This document shows positions 33,701 through 40,759 of a stretch of 64,000 nt of DNA, one piece after another. The stretch lies in NCBI GenBank assembly GCA_963814915.1, contig CAWFEI010000007.1, positions 1 to 64,000 of the forward strand. Reading direction: 5' to 3'. The position numbers were made by a program, and so were the translations under genes. How positions within the stretch are numbered: position 1 is the first letter of the stretch; every line of letters starts with the position of its first letter. The DNA is from VRUE01 sp963814915 (lineage in GTDB: Bacteria > Actinomycetota > Thermoleophilia > Solirubrobacterales > 70-9). Under the pieces are notes generated by a model that saw only the letters and a program-made list of their open reading frames with translations, was not told the origin of the DNA and did not search any database.

Positions 33701-34833
33701 TTGACCGTGCCGGCCAGGGTCGCGCGGATGCCGGTGTTGGAGGTGGGCGCTTCGGTGACGACGTCGGGGACCACCTTGGTCGCGCCGTAGACCTCGACGT
33801 TTTCGGTCCACGAGCGCGAGACGTAGACCTCTTCTGAGGCGCCGTTGGCGGCGACGCCTTCTGCGGTGGAGCCCGGCTTGAAGGAGGAGACGAGCGAGGC
33901 TTCGGCGGCGCCGGAGGCGTCGTACTCGTCGATCGTCGAGGAAGAGCCGGTGTTGCGGGCCGAGAAGACGTGGCCGTTGCTCGGGTCCACGGAGACGGTC
34001 GAGGCGCCGGTGGCGAGCGGGTATTTGACTTCGCCGGTGGCGGCGTCGAGTTTCAGCAGTTCGCCGTTGTAGCGGTCGACGAAGAGGAAGCCCGCGGTGG
34101 CGCCCGCTCCGGCCGCCAGGGTGCAGGGGTTGGCGGCGGTGGTGAAGTTGGCGCTGTTGTCGCCGTTGACCGGCGGGTTGGCGGCCGGTTCGTAGACATG
34201 GACGCCGTGGTTGTAGTCGCCGACGTAGACGTTGCCCGAGCCGTCGACGGCGACGCCGCAGGTTTCGCCCAGCCCCCCGCCGGAGTATTCGGTCAGCTGG
34301 CCTTTGTATTCGCCTTCGGAGCTGAAGATGTCGATGCGGTGCGCGGAGCCGCCGGCGACGTAGATGTTGCCGTCGGTGGCTGTGCCCGATTCGTCGATCG
34401 CGATCTGGGATTCCTTGCGGAGCCGGGGATCGAGAGCCCTTCCTGGGGGGTTTCGTCGCCCGTGCCTTCGCCGTCGATCGCGTTTGAGCCCAGGGCGCAG
34501 AAGTTCGAGGCGCTGCCGTCTGAGTTGTAGCGGTAGAGCGTGTCTTCGGTCGCGTCGAGGACGTAGACCTCGTTCGTCGACTGATCGACGGCGATGCCGC
34601 GGTCGGCGGGGAAGCTCGGCTGCGCGGAGGAGCCGAAGGTTTCTTGCAGGAAGCGGGTCGTGGAACCCGAGGCGGGGATCCGGCGAGACCAGGGACCCCG
34701 CGATGGCGCAGAGCGGCAGGCCACGCGCCTGGCTGAGGACGCCCCGACCGGCGTTTCCACGGAAGAAGCGGCCGAGGCCGGTGGCCTGGCGCTTGTTCGA
34801 TCCCGCAGACGATGCCTTCGCGTGGCGTCTCAC
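30706..34833 (-). CDS. Giant secreted beta-propeller/Fn3-like protein
   Basis: A 1375-codon extracellular protein. Residues about 142-350 hold NHL-like repeats (DGNIYVAGGSAHRIDIFS, GVAVDGSGNVYVGDYNHG). Residues 350-670 hold three Fn3-like units (TLAGTVNPDGVELDECFFEW, TLNGSVNPDTATISACAFEW, LKARINPEGAATTYHFEYGK). Then come a Cys-containing block (CPNQAARYGASANLPDCRAY) and a TolB/WD40-like region (about 700-1290). The last 65 residues are almost all Lys, Arg and Ala. The first 140 residues are out of frame: the conserved N terminus (FLQETFGSSAQPSFPADRGI) lies in another frame (34.45-34.67 kb). The GTG start has AAGGAGAG upstream. Confidence 0.8.
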   Translation of the reverse strand: MRRHAKASSAGSNKRQATGLGRFFRGNAGRGVLSQARGLPLCAIAGSLVSPDPRLGFHDPLPARNLRLLRAAELPRRPRHRRRSVDERGLRPRRDRRHALPLQLRRQRLELLRPGLKRDRRRRHGRRNPPGRALDPRLRKESQIAIDESGTATDGNIYVAGGSAHRIDIFSSEGEYKGQLTEYSGGGLGETCGVAVDGSGNVYVGDYNHGVHVYEPAANPPVNGDNSANFTTAANPCTLAAGAGATAGFLFVDRYNGELLKLDAATGEVKYPLATGASTVSVDPSNGHVFSARNTGSSSTIDEYDASGAAEASLVSSFKPGSTAEGVAANGASEEVYVSRSWTENVEVYGATKVVPDVVTEAPTSNTGIRATLAGTVNPDGVELDECFFEWGPNPVNGPAVYGNVAPCAETPAEIGAGTSAVAVHADLTGLIPQGGPFAEGASGYEYRLVAANPNGTVNGSNQTFNQIQTVFAEAVSGSPSTEATLNGSVNPDTATISACAFEWGVQKKVTDAVQAYETAPCVPGPGGITGESPVAVSATVSGLHPGTTYVYRLKVTYPSGAVVDPQYVPLTLQTPGPVIAASWAQDVTFTEAALKARINPEGAATTYHFEYGKTEAYGSETDELNVGSDSSTHEVARFLDDLDPGTTYHYRVIATSGVAENVGPDHTLATFEHVTPETNCPNQAARYGASANLPDCRAYEMVTPVEKSAHDIVARGTALNYAVASDQARPDGDKFTYSTATAFGDAQGSYWTNQFMATRGPGGWSNHGISPLHAYNTEQTLDVTATPPKFGAFTEDLSHAYLLDNAMPPLNADALLGKYNVYLRDNVAESYETVTKQVFGSGDTSRSAFMGYSKDGGHMVFTSKAPLTPGLPPESEPVYDFHDGELDLVSVLPSGEPAIKASVGNANAHDAEEIGDAEHAISDDGSVIFWEAKLASGTGAGSLYARVDGETTVPVSDSVGAGSQAAYWTASNDGSSVIFSVGRDLYKFDVETETPTLIASGVDEERGVLGAGGDDSYVYFLSDKVLAAGATAGLPNLYLDREGEKRFVVTLTRDDERNDKTGYRVASNQSAVADFSRVTPDGRYLFFQSLASLTGHDNASRDTGERAMEVYRYDADAAELTCISCNPSGERPRTDLLPKPNRPREFFKGVQAAAWLQTPRRGAYIPRMIADDGSYAFFNAFDALVPRDTNGVADVYEWVEQGVDGCAETEGCVSLISTGVNSKASTFVDASADGSDVFLRTAASIDPEDPGLIDIYDARVDGGFPRPESPPECFGDACQSVPAAPQFDNPASANFHGAGNPQPVRNCSKQGRKAKKLSNRAKRLRRHGKQAKRNGKSAIAKKRNHKATRLAQRARSKSKRAKKRCRRANRRASR

Positions 34834-34954
34834 GTAGCTCTCTCCTTGTCCCTCGAGCCCTTGCTTCGGCCGCCTTCCCTACCGCGGCGTCGGCTTGGCT
34901 CGGTTTCCCTGTTGCTGCTTCCCTGCCGCCCTCTCCCTGAAGGCGACGTGGCGC

Positions 34955-34983
34955 AGCATAAAAGAAATGGTTTACAAATGCAA
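34955..34983 (-). promoter_or_regulatory. Promoter of the large secreted-protein genes
   Basis: On the minus strand TTGCAT (34983 to 34978) and TATGCT (34960 to 34955) are separated by 17 bases in an AT-rich island unlike the surrounding GC-rich DNA. The predicted start is about 34947, giving a leader of about 115 nt that is rich in AGGGA repeats before the GTG at 34833. Confidence 0.65.
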
Positions 34984-35014
34984 GGAGAAGTTTTTGAGAT
35001 GAAGGCTTTTGGCT

Positions 35015-35680
35015 CTAGGCCGCCAGCCGCTTCGCCTCCTGGCGGTCCATGTAGGGGGCTAGGGCGAGCTCGGTGAGGTCCGGGAGGAGCTCTGGAAGCT
35101 GTTTGGCGCCGCCGCTGTTGAGGCGGCGGACGATCAGGGTGGCGATGCCGCCGATCAGGGCCTGGTCGCGGACTTCCATGTCGAGGTCGCTCGGCGCCGG
35201 CTCCGGGCGCAGGGTGGCGGCGAGCAGGCCCATTGCCTCGCGGTAGCGGGCGGCGACGTCGCCGCCCGCCGCCAGCGGCTCGATCAGGAAGCAGCGGGCC
35301 ACGGGGGTGTCGCGGGCGAGCACGTCGAGCAGGGCGGTGAGCCGGGCGCGCACCCGATCGGGCCACTCCTCCCCCGCTCCCGGCGCCGCCAGCATCGCGT
35401 CGAGCACGTGCGCCTCGATCATCTCGTAGGCGGCGAGGAAGCAATCCTCCCTGCCCTCGAAGTACTCGTAGAAGGTGCGGCGGGAGATCTTCGCCGCGGC
35501 CGTGATCTTGGCGATCGTCGTCGCGTTCCAGCCGTGCTCGGCGACGGCCTCGACGACGCCGTTGAGCAGTCGTTCGCGCTGGTTCTCGGCGACGAAGACG
35601 CGTGAGAGGCCGTGCCGGCCCGGCGGCAGCCGGTCGCTCCCGGCCAACGCTCCACCGCCCTTTGCGGCGCGCTCAGCCAT
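35015..35680 (-). CDS. TetR-family transcriptional regulator (1 of 4)
   Basis: A 221-residue repressor. The HTH is ATTIAKITAAAKISRRTFYEYF (about 53-74), preceded by the helix RERLLNGVVEAVAEHGWN. The C-terminal ligand domain is specific to this protein. The long N-terminal extension (1-33) is unusual. Its ATG overlaps the stop of the upstream TetR gene by 8 bases, so both are one transcript. No obvious target gene lies next to it. Confidence 0.9.
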   Translation of the reverse strand: MAERAAKGGGALAGSDRLPPGRHGLSRVFVAENQRERLLNGVVEAVAEHGWNATTIAKITAAAKISRRTFYEYFEGREDCFLAAYEMIEAHVLDAMLAAPGAGEEWPDRVRARLTALLDVLARDTPVARCFLIEPLAAGGDVAARYREAMGLLAATLRPEPAPSDLDMEVRDQALIGGIATLIVRRLNSGGAKQLPELLPDLTELALAPYMDRQEAKRLAA

Positions 35681-36326
35681 CGCCGAGATAGGGGGCGAGG
35701 GCGATGTCGATCAGTTCCGGGTAGAGCGCCTCCAACCCGTCCGCCTCCCCTGTCTCAAGCCGTTCGCGCAGCAGCCAGGCCAGCGCGCCGGCCGTCGCCT
35801 CCTCGTGGGTCGAAGGCAGATCCGCGGGCGCCGTCTCCAGCCGCCGTCCCTCGCGCAGCTTCGCCGCCACCCGGTCGAGCGCCGCCTCGAAGCGCAGCCG
35901 CAGCTCGGGCCCGCCGGTCTGCGCCTCGACCAGGCAGAGCCGCGCCCGCTCGGGCCGCTCGGCGATCAGCCGGGTCAGCGTCCGCAGCCCGGTGGCGAAC
36001 TGTTCGGACCAGGACAGCCCGCCCGCGGCCGGGTCGCCCTGCGCGGCGATCGCCAGCTCTTCCGCCGCCGCGCCGACCGCCCGGTCGAAGGCGGCGACGA
36101 AGCACTCTTCCTTGCCCTCGAAGAACTCGTAGAAGGTGACCGAGGAGACGCCGGCGACCTTGACGATCGCTTCGATCGGGGCGCCCGAGCAACCCCGCTC
36201 GGCGGTCAGCTCCTCGACCGCGTCGAGGATCCGCTCGCGCTGCGGGGGCGAATCGGCCCCCGCCTCCGCGTTCGCCCCCCGCCTCGGCGACGGCTTCGAA
36301 GCCAGCCTTTGCGAGAGGTACTGCAT
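35673..36326 (-). CDS. TetR-family transcriptional regulator (2 of 4)
   Basis: A 217-residue regulator with helix RERILDAVEELTAERGCSGA followed by the HTH APIEAIVKVAGVSSVTFYEF (about 48-67). First gene of a minus-strand pair. TACCCT at 36334-36339 (minus strand) ends 7 nt before the ATG, consistent with a leaderless message. Divergent from a second TetR pair at 36396. Confidence 0.9.
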   Translation of the reverse strand: MQYLSQRLASKPSPRRGANAEAGADSPPQRERILDAVEELTAERGCSGAPIEAIVKVAGVSSVTFYEFFEGKEECFVAAFDRAVGAAAEELAIAAQGDPAAGGLSWSEQFATGLRTLTRLIAERPERARLCLVEAQTGGPELRLRFEAALDRVAAKLREGRRLETAPADLPSTHEEATAGALAWLLRERLETGEADGLEALYPELIDIALAPYLGDG

Positions 36327-36333
36327 GACCCTG

Positions 36334-36339
36334 AGGGTA
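36334..36339 (-). promoter_or_regulatory. Putative -10 box, leaderless TetR gene
   Basis: TACCCT on the minus strand, 7 nt before the ATG at 36326; lies in the 69-bp space shared by the divergent TetR pairs. Confidence 0.45.
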
Positions 36340-36395
36340 GCCGAACTGAAAAAGATTTCATATCTGACGAAAAAGGAGTAGTTTTTATACGGCCT

Positions 36396-37106
36396 ATGGC
36401 ACCGGAAGCCTCAGCAGCCGTGAATCGAGTCGATTCGCTGGGAGCGAACGGGGCCCCCGAGGGCGATGCGCGGGAGGGCGCGATGGAAGGGGCTCTGCTC
36501 GCCTGCGGCGAGCTCGGCTACCGCGAGACCTCGGTGCGCGCGATCCTCGAGCACAGCGGCGGCCACCGCGCCCAGTTCTACAAGGACTTCGCCAGCGTCG
36601 AGGACTGCTACGCCCAGGCATACGCGCTGTGGATCGAGCGGCTCTGCGTCAGCGTGCTCGAGGCGGCCGCCACGACTCCCGGCTGGGAGGGCGGCGTGCG
36701 CGCCGCGATCGTCCGCCTCTTTCAGTTCGTCACCGCGCGCCCGGAGATCGCCAGGGCGCTCTTCGTCGAGGTACAGATCGCCGGCGAGCCGGCCCTGGCC
36801 CGGCACGAGGCGGCGATCGAGCGCCTCGCCTCCGCGATCGACAGCGCCCGCGCCGACATCGACCCGGTCCTGGAGCCACCCGAGGCGACCGGCGTCTTCG
36901 TCGTCGGTGGGATCGAGTCCTGCGTCGCCGAGGCGCTCACCGTCGGCAGCCCCGACCGCGTCTGGGACGCCCTGCCCGAGCTGATGCACCTCGCGGCCGG
37001 CTCCTACTTCGGCAAGGAAGAGGCCGAGAGCGCCTTCGAGCGGGCGAGCATCTTCCTGGCCCGCGAGCGGGAACGACAGGCTTCGGCCGAGGAGTCGGGC
37101 GCGTGA
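36396..37106 (+). CDS. TetR-family transcriptional regulator (3 of 4)
   Basis: A 236-residue protein from ATG 36396. The recognition region ETSVRAILEHSGGHRAQFYK (about 43-62) is a degenerate TetR HTH in which GHRAQFYKDF replaces the usual S-x-x-T-FYxxF. The C-terminal domain matches the TetR fold in length. The frame is open for 900 bases upstream, but that part is antisense to the other TetR genes and is not coding. TTTATAC just upstream may be the promoter, while AAAAGGAG is 17 nt from the ATG. The end overlaps the next gene (GTGA). Confidence 0.82.
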   Translation: MAPEASAAVNRVDSLGANGAPEGDAREGAMEGALLACGELGYRETSVRAILEHSGGHRAQFYKDFASVEDCYAQAYALWIERLCVSVLEAAATTPGWEGGVRAAIVRLFQFVTARPEIARALFVEVQIAGEPALARHEAAIERLASAIDSARADIDPVLEPPEATGVFVVGGIESCVAEALTVGSPDRVWDALPELMHLAAGSYFGKEEAESAFERASIFLARERERQASAEESGA

Positions 37107-37741
37107 CCGAGCTGCGCCTGATCACCGGCACCGCCCTGGCCGAGCCGGCCGAGGCCGAGCGGCCCTCGCCGCTGCGCCTCTCCCCCGGCCGTCACGGCAT
37201 GCCGGCCGACCTTGTTCGAGCCCACCAACGCCAGCGGCTGCTCGAGGCCACCGCGGCGGCGCTCGCCGAGCAGGGCTACGGCCGCCTCACCGCTGCCCGC
37301 GTGACCGAGCTGGCCGGAGTCTCGAGCCGCACCTTCTACCAGCACTTCGAGGACCTCTGGGCCTGTGTCCTGGCCGCCTATGAGTCCGAGGCCGGAATGC
37401 TCTGTGCCGAGATCGAAGCGACCCGCGGCGCTCGTGCCGGGATCGGCGCGGCGCTGCGCTTCCTCGCCGCCGAGCCGAACGTCGCCCGCCTGCTCAGCGC
37501 CGAGCCGCCGCCGCAGATCGCCGCCCTCGCCGCCGCCCGCCGTGAGCTGGTCGAGCGGCTCGGCGCGATGCTGCGAGCGGCGCTGGACGACCGCGACGGG
37601 GCCACCCCCCTGCCCGGCCTCGAGCGCCGTTTGGTCGGCGCCGCCCTGGCGATGCTCGCCGCCCGCTCCGCCGCCGGGGACCCACGGCGAATCGCCGAGC
37701 TCGAGCCCGAGTTGAGCGAGCTCCTGCTCGCCTCGCTCTGA
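37103..37741 (+). CDS. TetR-family transcriptional regulator (4 of 4)
   Basis: A 212-residue regulator beginning with GTG at 37103 within the GTGA overlap. Helix RQRLLEATAAALAEQGYGRL leads into the HTH TAARVTELAGVSSRTFYQHF (about 63-82). The long N-terminal extension (1-35, with SPLRLSPGRHGMPADLV) resembles that of regulator 1, which has DRLPPGRHGLSRVFV, suggesting a shared paralogous origin. Confidence 0.9.
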   Translation: MTELRLITGTALAEPAEAERPSPLRLSPGRHGMPADLVRAHQRQRLLEATAAALAEQGYGRLTAARVTELAGVSSRTFYQHFEDLWACVLAAYESEAGMLCAEIEATRGARAGIGAALRFLAAEPNVARLLSAEPPPQIAALAAARRELVERLGAMLRAALDDRDGATPLPGLERRLVGAALAMLAARSAAGDPRRIAELEPELSELLLASL

Positions 37742-37762
37742 AAAAGTCGCCGTCGGCACCAA

Positions 37763-38305
37763 TCACGACTCGGGCTCTTTGCTCGTCTTCGTCCTGGAGA
37801 ACGCCAGCAGGGTCGCGACGTCCTCGAGATCGCGGTCTCGGCCTGACTCCCGCTTAAGGCGGATCAGATCGTCGAGGCCCACCGCGCGAATCCGGACGCC
37901 GGCAACCGTCGCCTCCACGGCGCGCGGCCGCATCTCCTCGAAGGGCCGGCCGCCCGGGATCTCGTCCGGATCGAACAGGTCGAGGCCCCCGCTTGCGGTG
38001 CGCAGCGTGAAGTTGCCGCCGTTGAGCAGATCACCGGGATCGAGGGGATCCACGTCGAGGTGCTCGGTGTCCACCCCGAAGAGCTTCGCGTCCAGCTCGA
38101 CAAGCGCGGCGGCGAGCCGTCGCATGTTCTCCGCGGTCCACTCGATCAGCACGTCCACATCCCGCGTATTGCGGAGGTGACCATGAGCGTTGACCGCGAC
38201 ACCGCCGATCGTCAGGTATTCGACGTCGTGGCGCTCGAGAGCCGCGAAGATGCGCACCGGGTCGAGCGGCCCGCGATCGAGCTCGGAGGGCAGGTCCTCA
38301 AGCAT
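37763..38305 (-). CDS. Nucleotidyltransferase, AbiEii/MNT-like (toxin candidate)
   Basis: A 180-residue protein with the nucleotidyltransferase motif GGVAVNAHGHLRNTRDVDVL (about 34-53), where TRDVD supplies the paired aspartates of the polymerase-beta-like fold. A positively charged C terminus (LDDLIRLKRESGRDRDLEDV) is typical of AbiEii-like and DUF6036-type proteins. The ATG overlaps the XRE gene's stop by 8 bases. The arrangement antitoxin-then-nucleotidyltransferase is that of AbiE-like toxin-antitoxin systems; activity is inferred. Confidence 0.75.
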   Translation of the reverse strand: MLEDLPSELDRGPLDPVRIFAALERHDVEYLTIGGVAVNAHGHLRNTRDVDVLIEWTAENMRRLAAALVELDAKLFGVDTEHLDVDPLDPGDLLNGGNFTLRTASGGLDLFDPDEIPGGRPFEEMRPRAVEATVAGVRIRAVGLDDLIRLKRESGRDRDLEDVATLLAFSRTKTSKEPES

Positions 38306-38669
38306 TGTCGGTCGCGTCGCGCGAAACGAGTGGCTTCAACCGGGCGCGGGCGAGGGTGTCGCCAAACCGCATCCATTCGAACAGGCTCTCCAGGCGCTGG
38401 GCGGGAGTCAGCTCGGCCTCGGCCCTGAGGTGGACGGGGTCGGCCCGGCTGCCGGCCAGCGGGCGCAGTTCGAGGCTTGGTTCAAAGCCAAGAGCTTCGA
38501 GGCAGGTCGTCAGGCGCTCGAATGAAGGCGACTCGCGTCCGTTTTCAATCCGGCTCAGCGCCGGAGCCGCAATTCCCGTGCGGACGGAAAGCTGCTTTTG
38601 AGAGACGCCGGCATGTAGGCGTGCGTCCTGGAGAACCTGGCCGAGCAGGGGCAAGTCCTGTCTGTACAT
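38298..38669 (-). CDS. XRE-family HTH regulator (antitoxin candidate)
   Basis: A 123-residue protein whose first 70 residues form a Cro/C1-type HTH: LGQVLQDARLHAGVSQKQLS, then IAAPALSRIENGRESPSFER. The C-terminal half (LTPAQRLESLFEWMRFGDTL) probably contacts the partner. It precedes the nucleotidyltransferase gene with an 8-base overlap. Its promoter carries TAACG/CGTTA inverted repeats, consistent with self-repression. Confidence 0.82.
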   Translation of the reverse strand: MYRQDLPLLGQVLQDARLHAGVSQKQLSVRTGIAAPALSRIENGRESPSFERLTTCLEALGFEPSLELRPLAGSRADPVHLRAEAELTPAQRLESLFEWMRFGDTLARARLKPLVSRDATDNA

Positions 38670-38686
38670 AACGGATACGTTAACGG
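38669..38686 (-). promoter_or_regulatory. Operator and -10 of the XRE/nucleotidyltransferase operon
   Basis: On the plus strand TAACG (38669-38673), GATA, CGTTA (38678-38682) form a perfect 5-bp inverted repeat, followed by a further AACGG. The minus-strand -10-like TAACGT (38682 to 38677) ends 7 nt before the ATG at 38669, so operator and promoter coincide and the message would be leaderless. Confidence 0.6.
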
Positions 38687-39291
38687 TTGCGCTTGCGCCA
38701 GGAGAGCGAGGGTGGGACCTGGGCGCGGATCTCGGCCAGCAGGCGCGCCGCGATCTCCCCCGGCTCCTCGTCGGGCCGCGCCTGTCCGCCGGCGGGCTCG
38801 AAGAAGCGGGTGCGCAGCCGCGGGCGGCGCGGGAAGCCGGTCATCTCCGACGTTCCTTCGACCGCCACGCAGACGAGCTTCGCCTCGGGCACCTCCAGGG
38901 CCAGGCGCCCGATGCCGCTGCGCGCCCGCAGCACCTCGCCGCGCGAGCGCGTGCCTTCCGGGAAGACGCCGATGCAGACACCGTTGCGCAGCTCCTCGAT
39001 CGCCCGCGAGAGCGCACCGACGTCGCCGGCGCCGCGCTCGATCGGGATCTGGCCCATGCCGTTCAGCACAGGGCCCAGCCCGCGCACTTCCCAGAGGTTC
39101 GATTTCGCCAGCGCCCTGACCTGCCGCCGCCGGATCGCCGCCACGCCGATCGTCACCGGGTCCCAGTGGCTGTCGTGGTTGCCGGCCAGGAGGACCGGGC
39201 CGCTCTCCGGCAGCACCTCCAGCCCCTCGACATCCAACCGGCCCCACGCGACGACCGCCGGATGGCAGACCGCCATCGCTACCCTGTACAT
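38680..39291 (-). CDS. 1-acylglycerol-3-phosphate acyltransferase (PlsC-like)
   Basis: A 203-residue membrane-associated acyltransferase that makes phosphatidic acid. The HX4D motif NHDSHWD is near residue 38 and FPEGTRSRG near 111 binds the phosphate. ATG at 39291 (MYRVAMAVCHPAVV) has AAGGAG 9 nt upstream; an upstream in-frame start would add 22 unlike residues. Its stop lies 11 bases upstream of the XRE gene's ATG. Confidence 0.9.
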   Translation of the reverse strand: MYRVAMAVCHPAVVAWGRLDVEGLEVLPESGPVLLAGNHDSHWDPVTIGVAAIRRRQVRALAKSNLWEVRGLGPVLNGMGQIPIERGAGDVGALSRAIEELRNGVCIGVFPEGTRSRGEVLRARSGIGRLALEVPEAKLVCVAVEGTSEMTGFPRRPRLRTRFFEPAGGQARPDEEPGEIAARLLAEIRAQVPPSLSWRKRNR

Positions 39292-39435
39292 GGTGCTGGG
39301 CTCCTTCACGGTCGGGAGTTCTATCCCACCGCACCGATCGCGGCACCCCGATGACAATCCTCCCGCGCTGTAAATCGCCTAAGTGACGAAACTCACAGCC
39401 ACCGCACGCAGCGGGGCTCGAGGCTAGGCGATTAC

Positions 39436-39849
39436 GTGCCAACCGCGTCCCAGAAGCCGCTCGAGCTGATCCTGGCTCGAAACCTGATGTCGGCTCTGTC
39501 GACCCCTGCCTTCCTGGTCGACGAGGGCGGCCTGCTCGTCTTCTACAACGAGGCGGCCGGGATGCTGCTCGGCAAGAGCTGGGAGGAGCTGGGCACGGTC
39601 GGGGCGCAGGAGTGGGGCCGCCTCTTCGGCCCGTTCGACGCGGCCGGCGAGCCGATCCCTTATGACGACCTGCCTTTGGTCACCGCCGTGCGCGACGACC
39701 GCCCCGCCCACGCCGAATTCGAGATCCGCTCGACCGACGGCGCCCGCCACCAGGTCGAGGTCTCCGCCTTCCCGATCCAGACCGCGCACGGCTCGCGCGG
39801 CGCGATCGCCGTCTTCTGGCCGGCCGCGACAAACGGATCGGCCGCCTGA
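39436..39849 (+). CDS. PAS-domain protein
   Basis: A 137-residue stand-alone PAS domain. The typical core is TPAFLVDEGGLLVFYNEAAG, LLGKSWEEL, then EIRSTDGARHQVEVSAFPIQ (PAC-like). No kinase or cyclase output domain is fused. The start is GTG at 39436, 5 nt after TAGGCG. The MBL-fold hydrolase gene begins 1 base after its stop, so the two are probably co-transcribed, perhaps a sensor with its effector (inference). Confidence 0.85.
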   Translation: MPTASQKPLELILARNLMSALSTPAFLVDEGGLLVFYNEAAGMLLGKSWEELGTVGAQEWGRLFGPFDAAGEPIPYDDLPLVTAVRDDRPAHAEFEIRSTDGARHQVEVSAFPIQTAHGSRGAIAVFWPAATNGSAA

Positions 39850-39850
39850 G

Positions 39851-40732
39851 ATGAAGGCCAAGCTCTGGGGCACGCGAGGCTCGGTCCCCTCCCCAGGGCC
39901 GGAGACGATCCGCTACGGCGGCAACACCTCCTGCGTCGGCGTCACCCTCTCCGACGGCTCGCTGCTGGCACTCGACGCCGGCACCGGCATCCGCAACCTC
40001 GGCCTCTCCCTGCCCGACGAGCCGTCGCGCCTGCACATCCTGCTCACCCACCTGCACCTCGACCACATCCAGGGCCTCGTCTTCTTCGCGCCCTGCTTCC
40101 GGCCGCAGACCGAGATCGTGATCTGGGGGCCGGCGTCCCCCGAGGCCTCGCTGCGCGACCGCATCTCCCGCTACATCTCGGCGCCGCTCAGCCCGATCGA
40201 GGTGCGCGAGCTGCCCTGCGACGTCTCCTTCCGCAGCACTCCGGAGAGCGAGTGGGAGATCGGCCCGGCGCGGATCCGTTCCGCCTCCGTCTCCCATCGC
40301 GGCCCGACGCTCGGCTACCGGATCGAAGACGGCGCCGACTCGCTCGCCTACATCCCCGACCACGAGCCGGCCCTCGGCGCCGACCTCGACAAGCTCGAGG
40401 ACGAGTGGATCTCCGGCTTCGGGCTCGCCCAGGACGCCTCGCTGCTGATCCACGACGGCCAGTACGCCGACGACGAGTACCCAAACCACCTCGGTTGGGG
40501 CCACTCCTCGCTCTCGCACGCGCTCAGCTTCGCCCGCCGCACCAACGCCGGGCGCACCGTCCTCTTCCACCACGATCCGCTGCACTCCGACGAGCAGCTC
40601 GACCGGATCGAGCTCGAAGCGCGCGAGCGCTGGGTCGCCTCGGGCGGCGATCCGAGCGCTGTCCAGCTGGCCGTCGAGGGGGCCGAGCTCGACGTGCGCG
40701 GGGCGGCCGCCCGCACGGCCCAGCCCGCCTGA
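39851..40732 (+). CDS. MBL-fold metallo-hydrolase
   Basis: A 293-residue hydrolase starting MKAKLWGTRGSVPSPGPETI, a common N terminus in the RNase Z-like/PhnP-like MBL branch. The metal motif is THLHLDHIQG near residue 66 (HxHxDH). DHEP near 172 and HDGQYADDEY near 200 supply later ligands, and LFHHDPLHSDE near 240 gives the last histidine. GTP-cyclase-type or cyclic-nucleotide substrates occur in related proteins; the substrate is unknown. Confidence 0.88.
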   Translation: MKAKLWGTRGSVPSPGPETIRYGGNTSCVGVTLSDGSLLALDAGTGIRNLGLSLPDEPSRLHILLTHLHLDHIQGLVFFAPCFRPQTEIVIWGPASPEASLRDRISRYISAPLSPIEVRELPCDVSFRSTPESEWEIGPARIRSASVSHRGPTLGYRIEDGADSLAYIPDHEPALGADLDKLEDEWISGFGLAQDASLLIHDGQYADDEYPNHLGWGHSSLSHALSFARRTNAGRTVLFHHDPLHSDEQLDRIELEARERWVASGGDPSAVQLAVEGAELDVRGAAARTAQPA

Positions 40733-40747
40733 CCGATACATCTCTCC

Positions 40748-40753
40748 TAGGAT
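40748..40753 (+). promoter_or_regulatory. Putative -10 box of the purine-salvage operon (leaderless)
   Basis: TAGGAT ends 6 nt before the GTG at 40760; there is no Shine-Dalgarno sequence in between. Confidence 0.5.
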
Positions 40754-40759
40754 CGCGCC

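Noticed and set aside
36396..36398. Leaderless start for TetR regulator 3
   Set aside because: TTTATAC is close to the ATG, but no TANNNT box has the 6-8 nt spacing seen in the other genes; left out of the leaderless set.
35475..37106. A 543-codon frame extending TetR regulator 3 upstream
   Set aside because: The first 307 codons are antisense to two clear TetR genes; the real start is ATG 36396.
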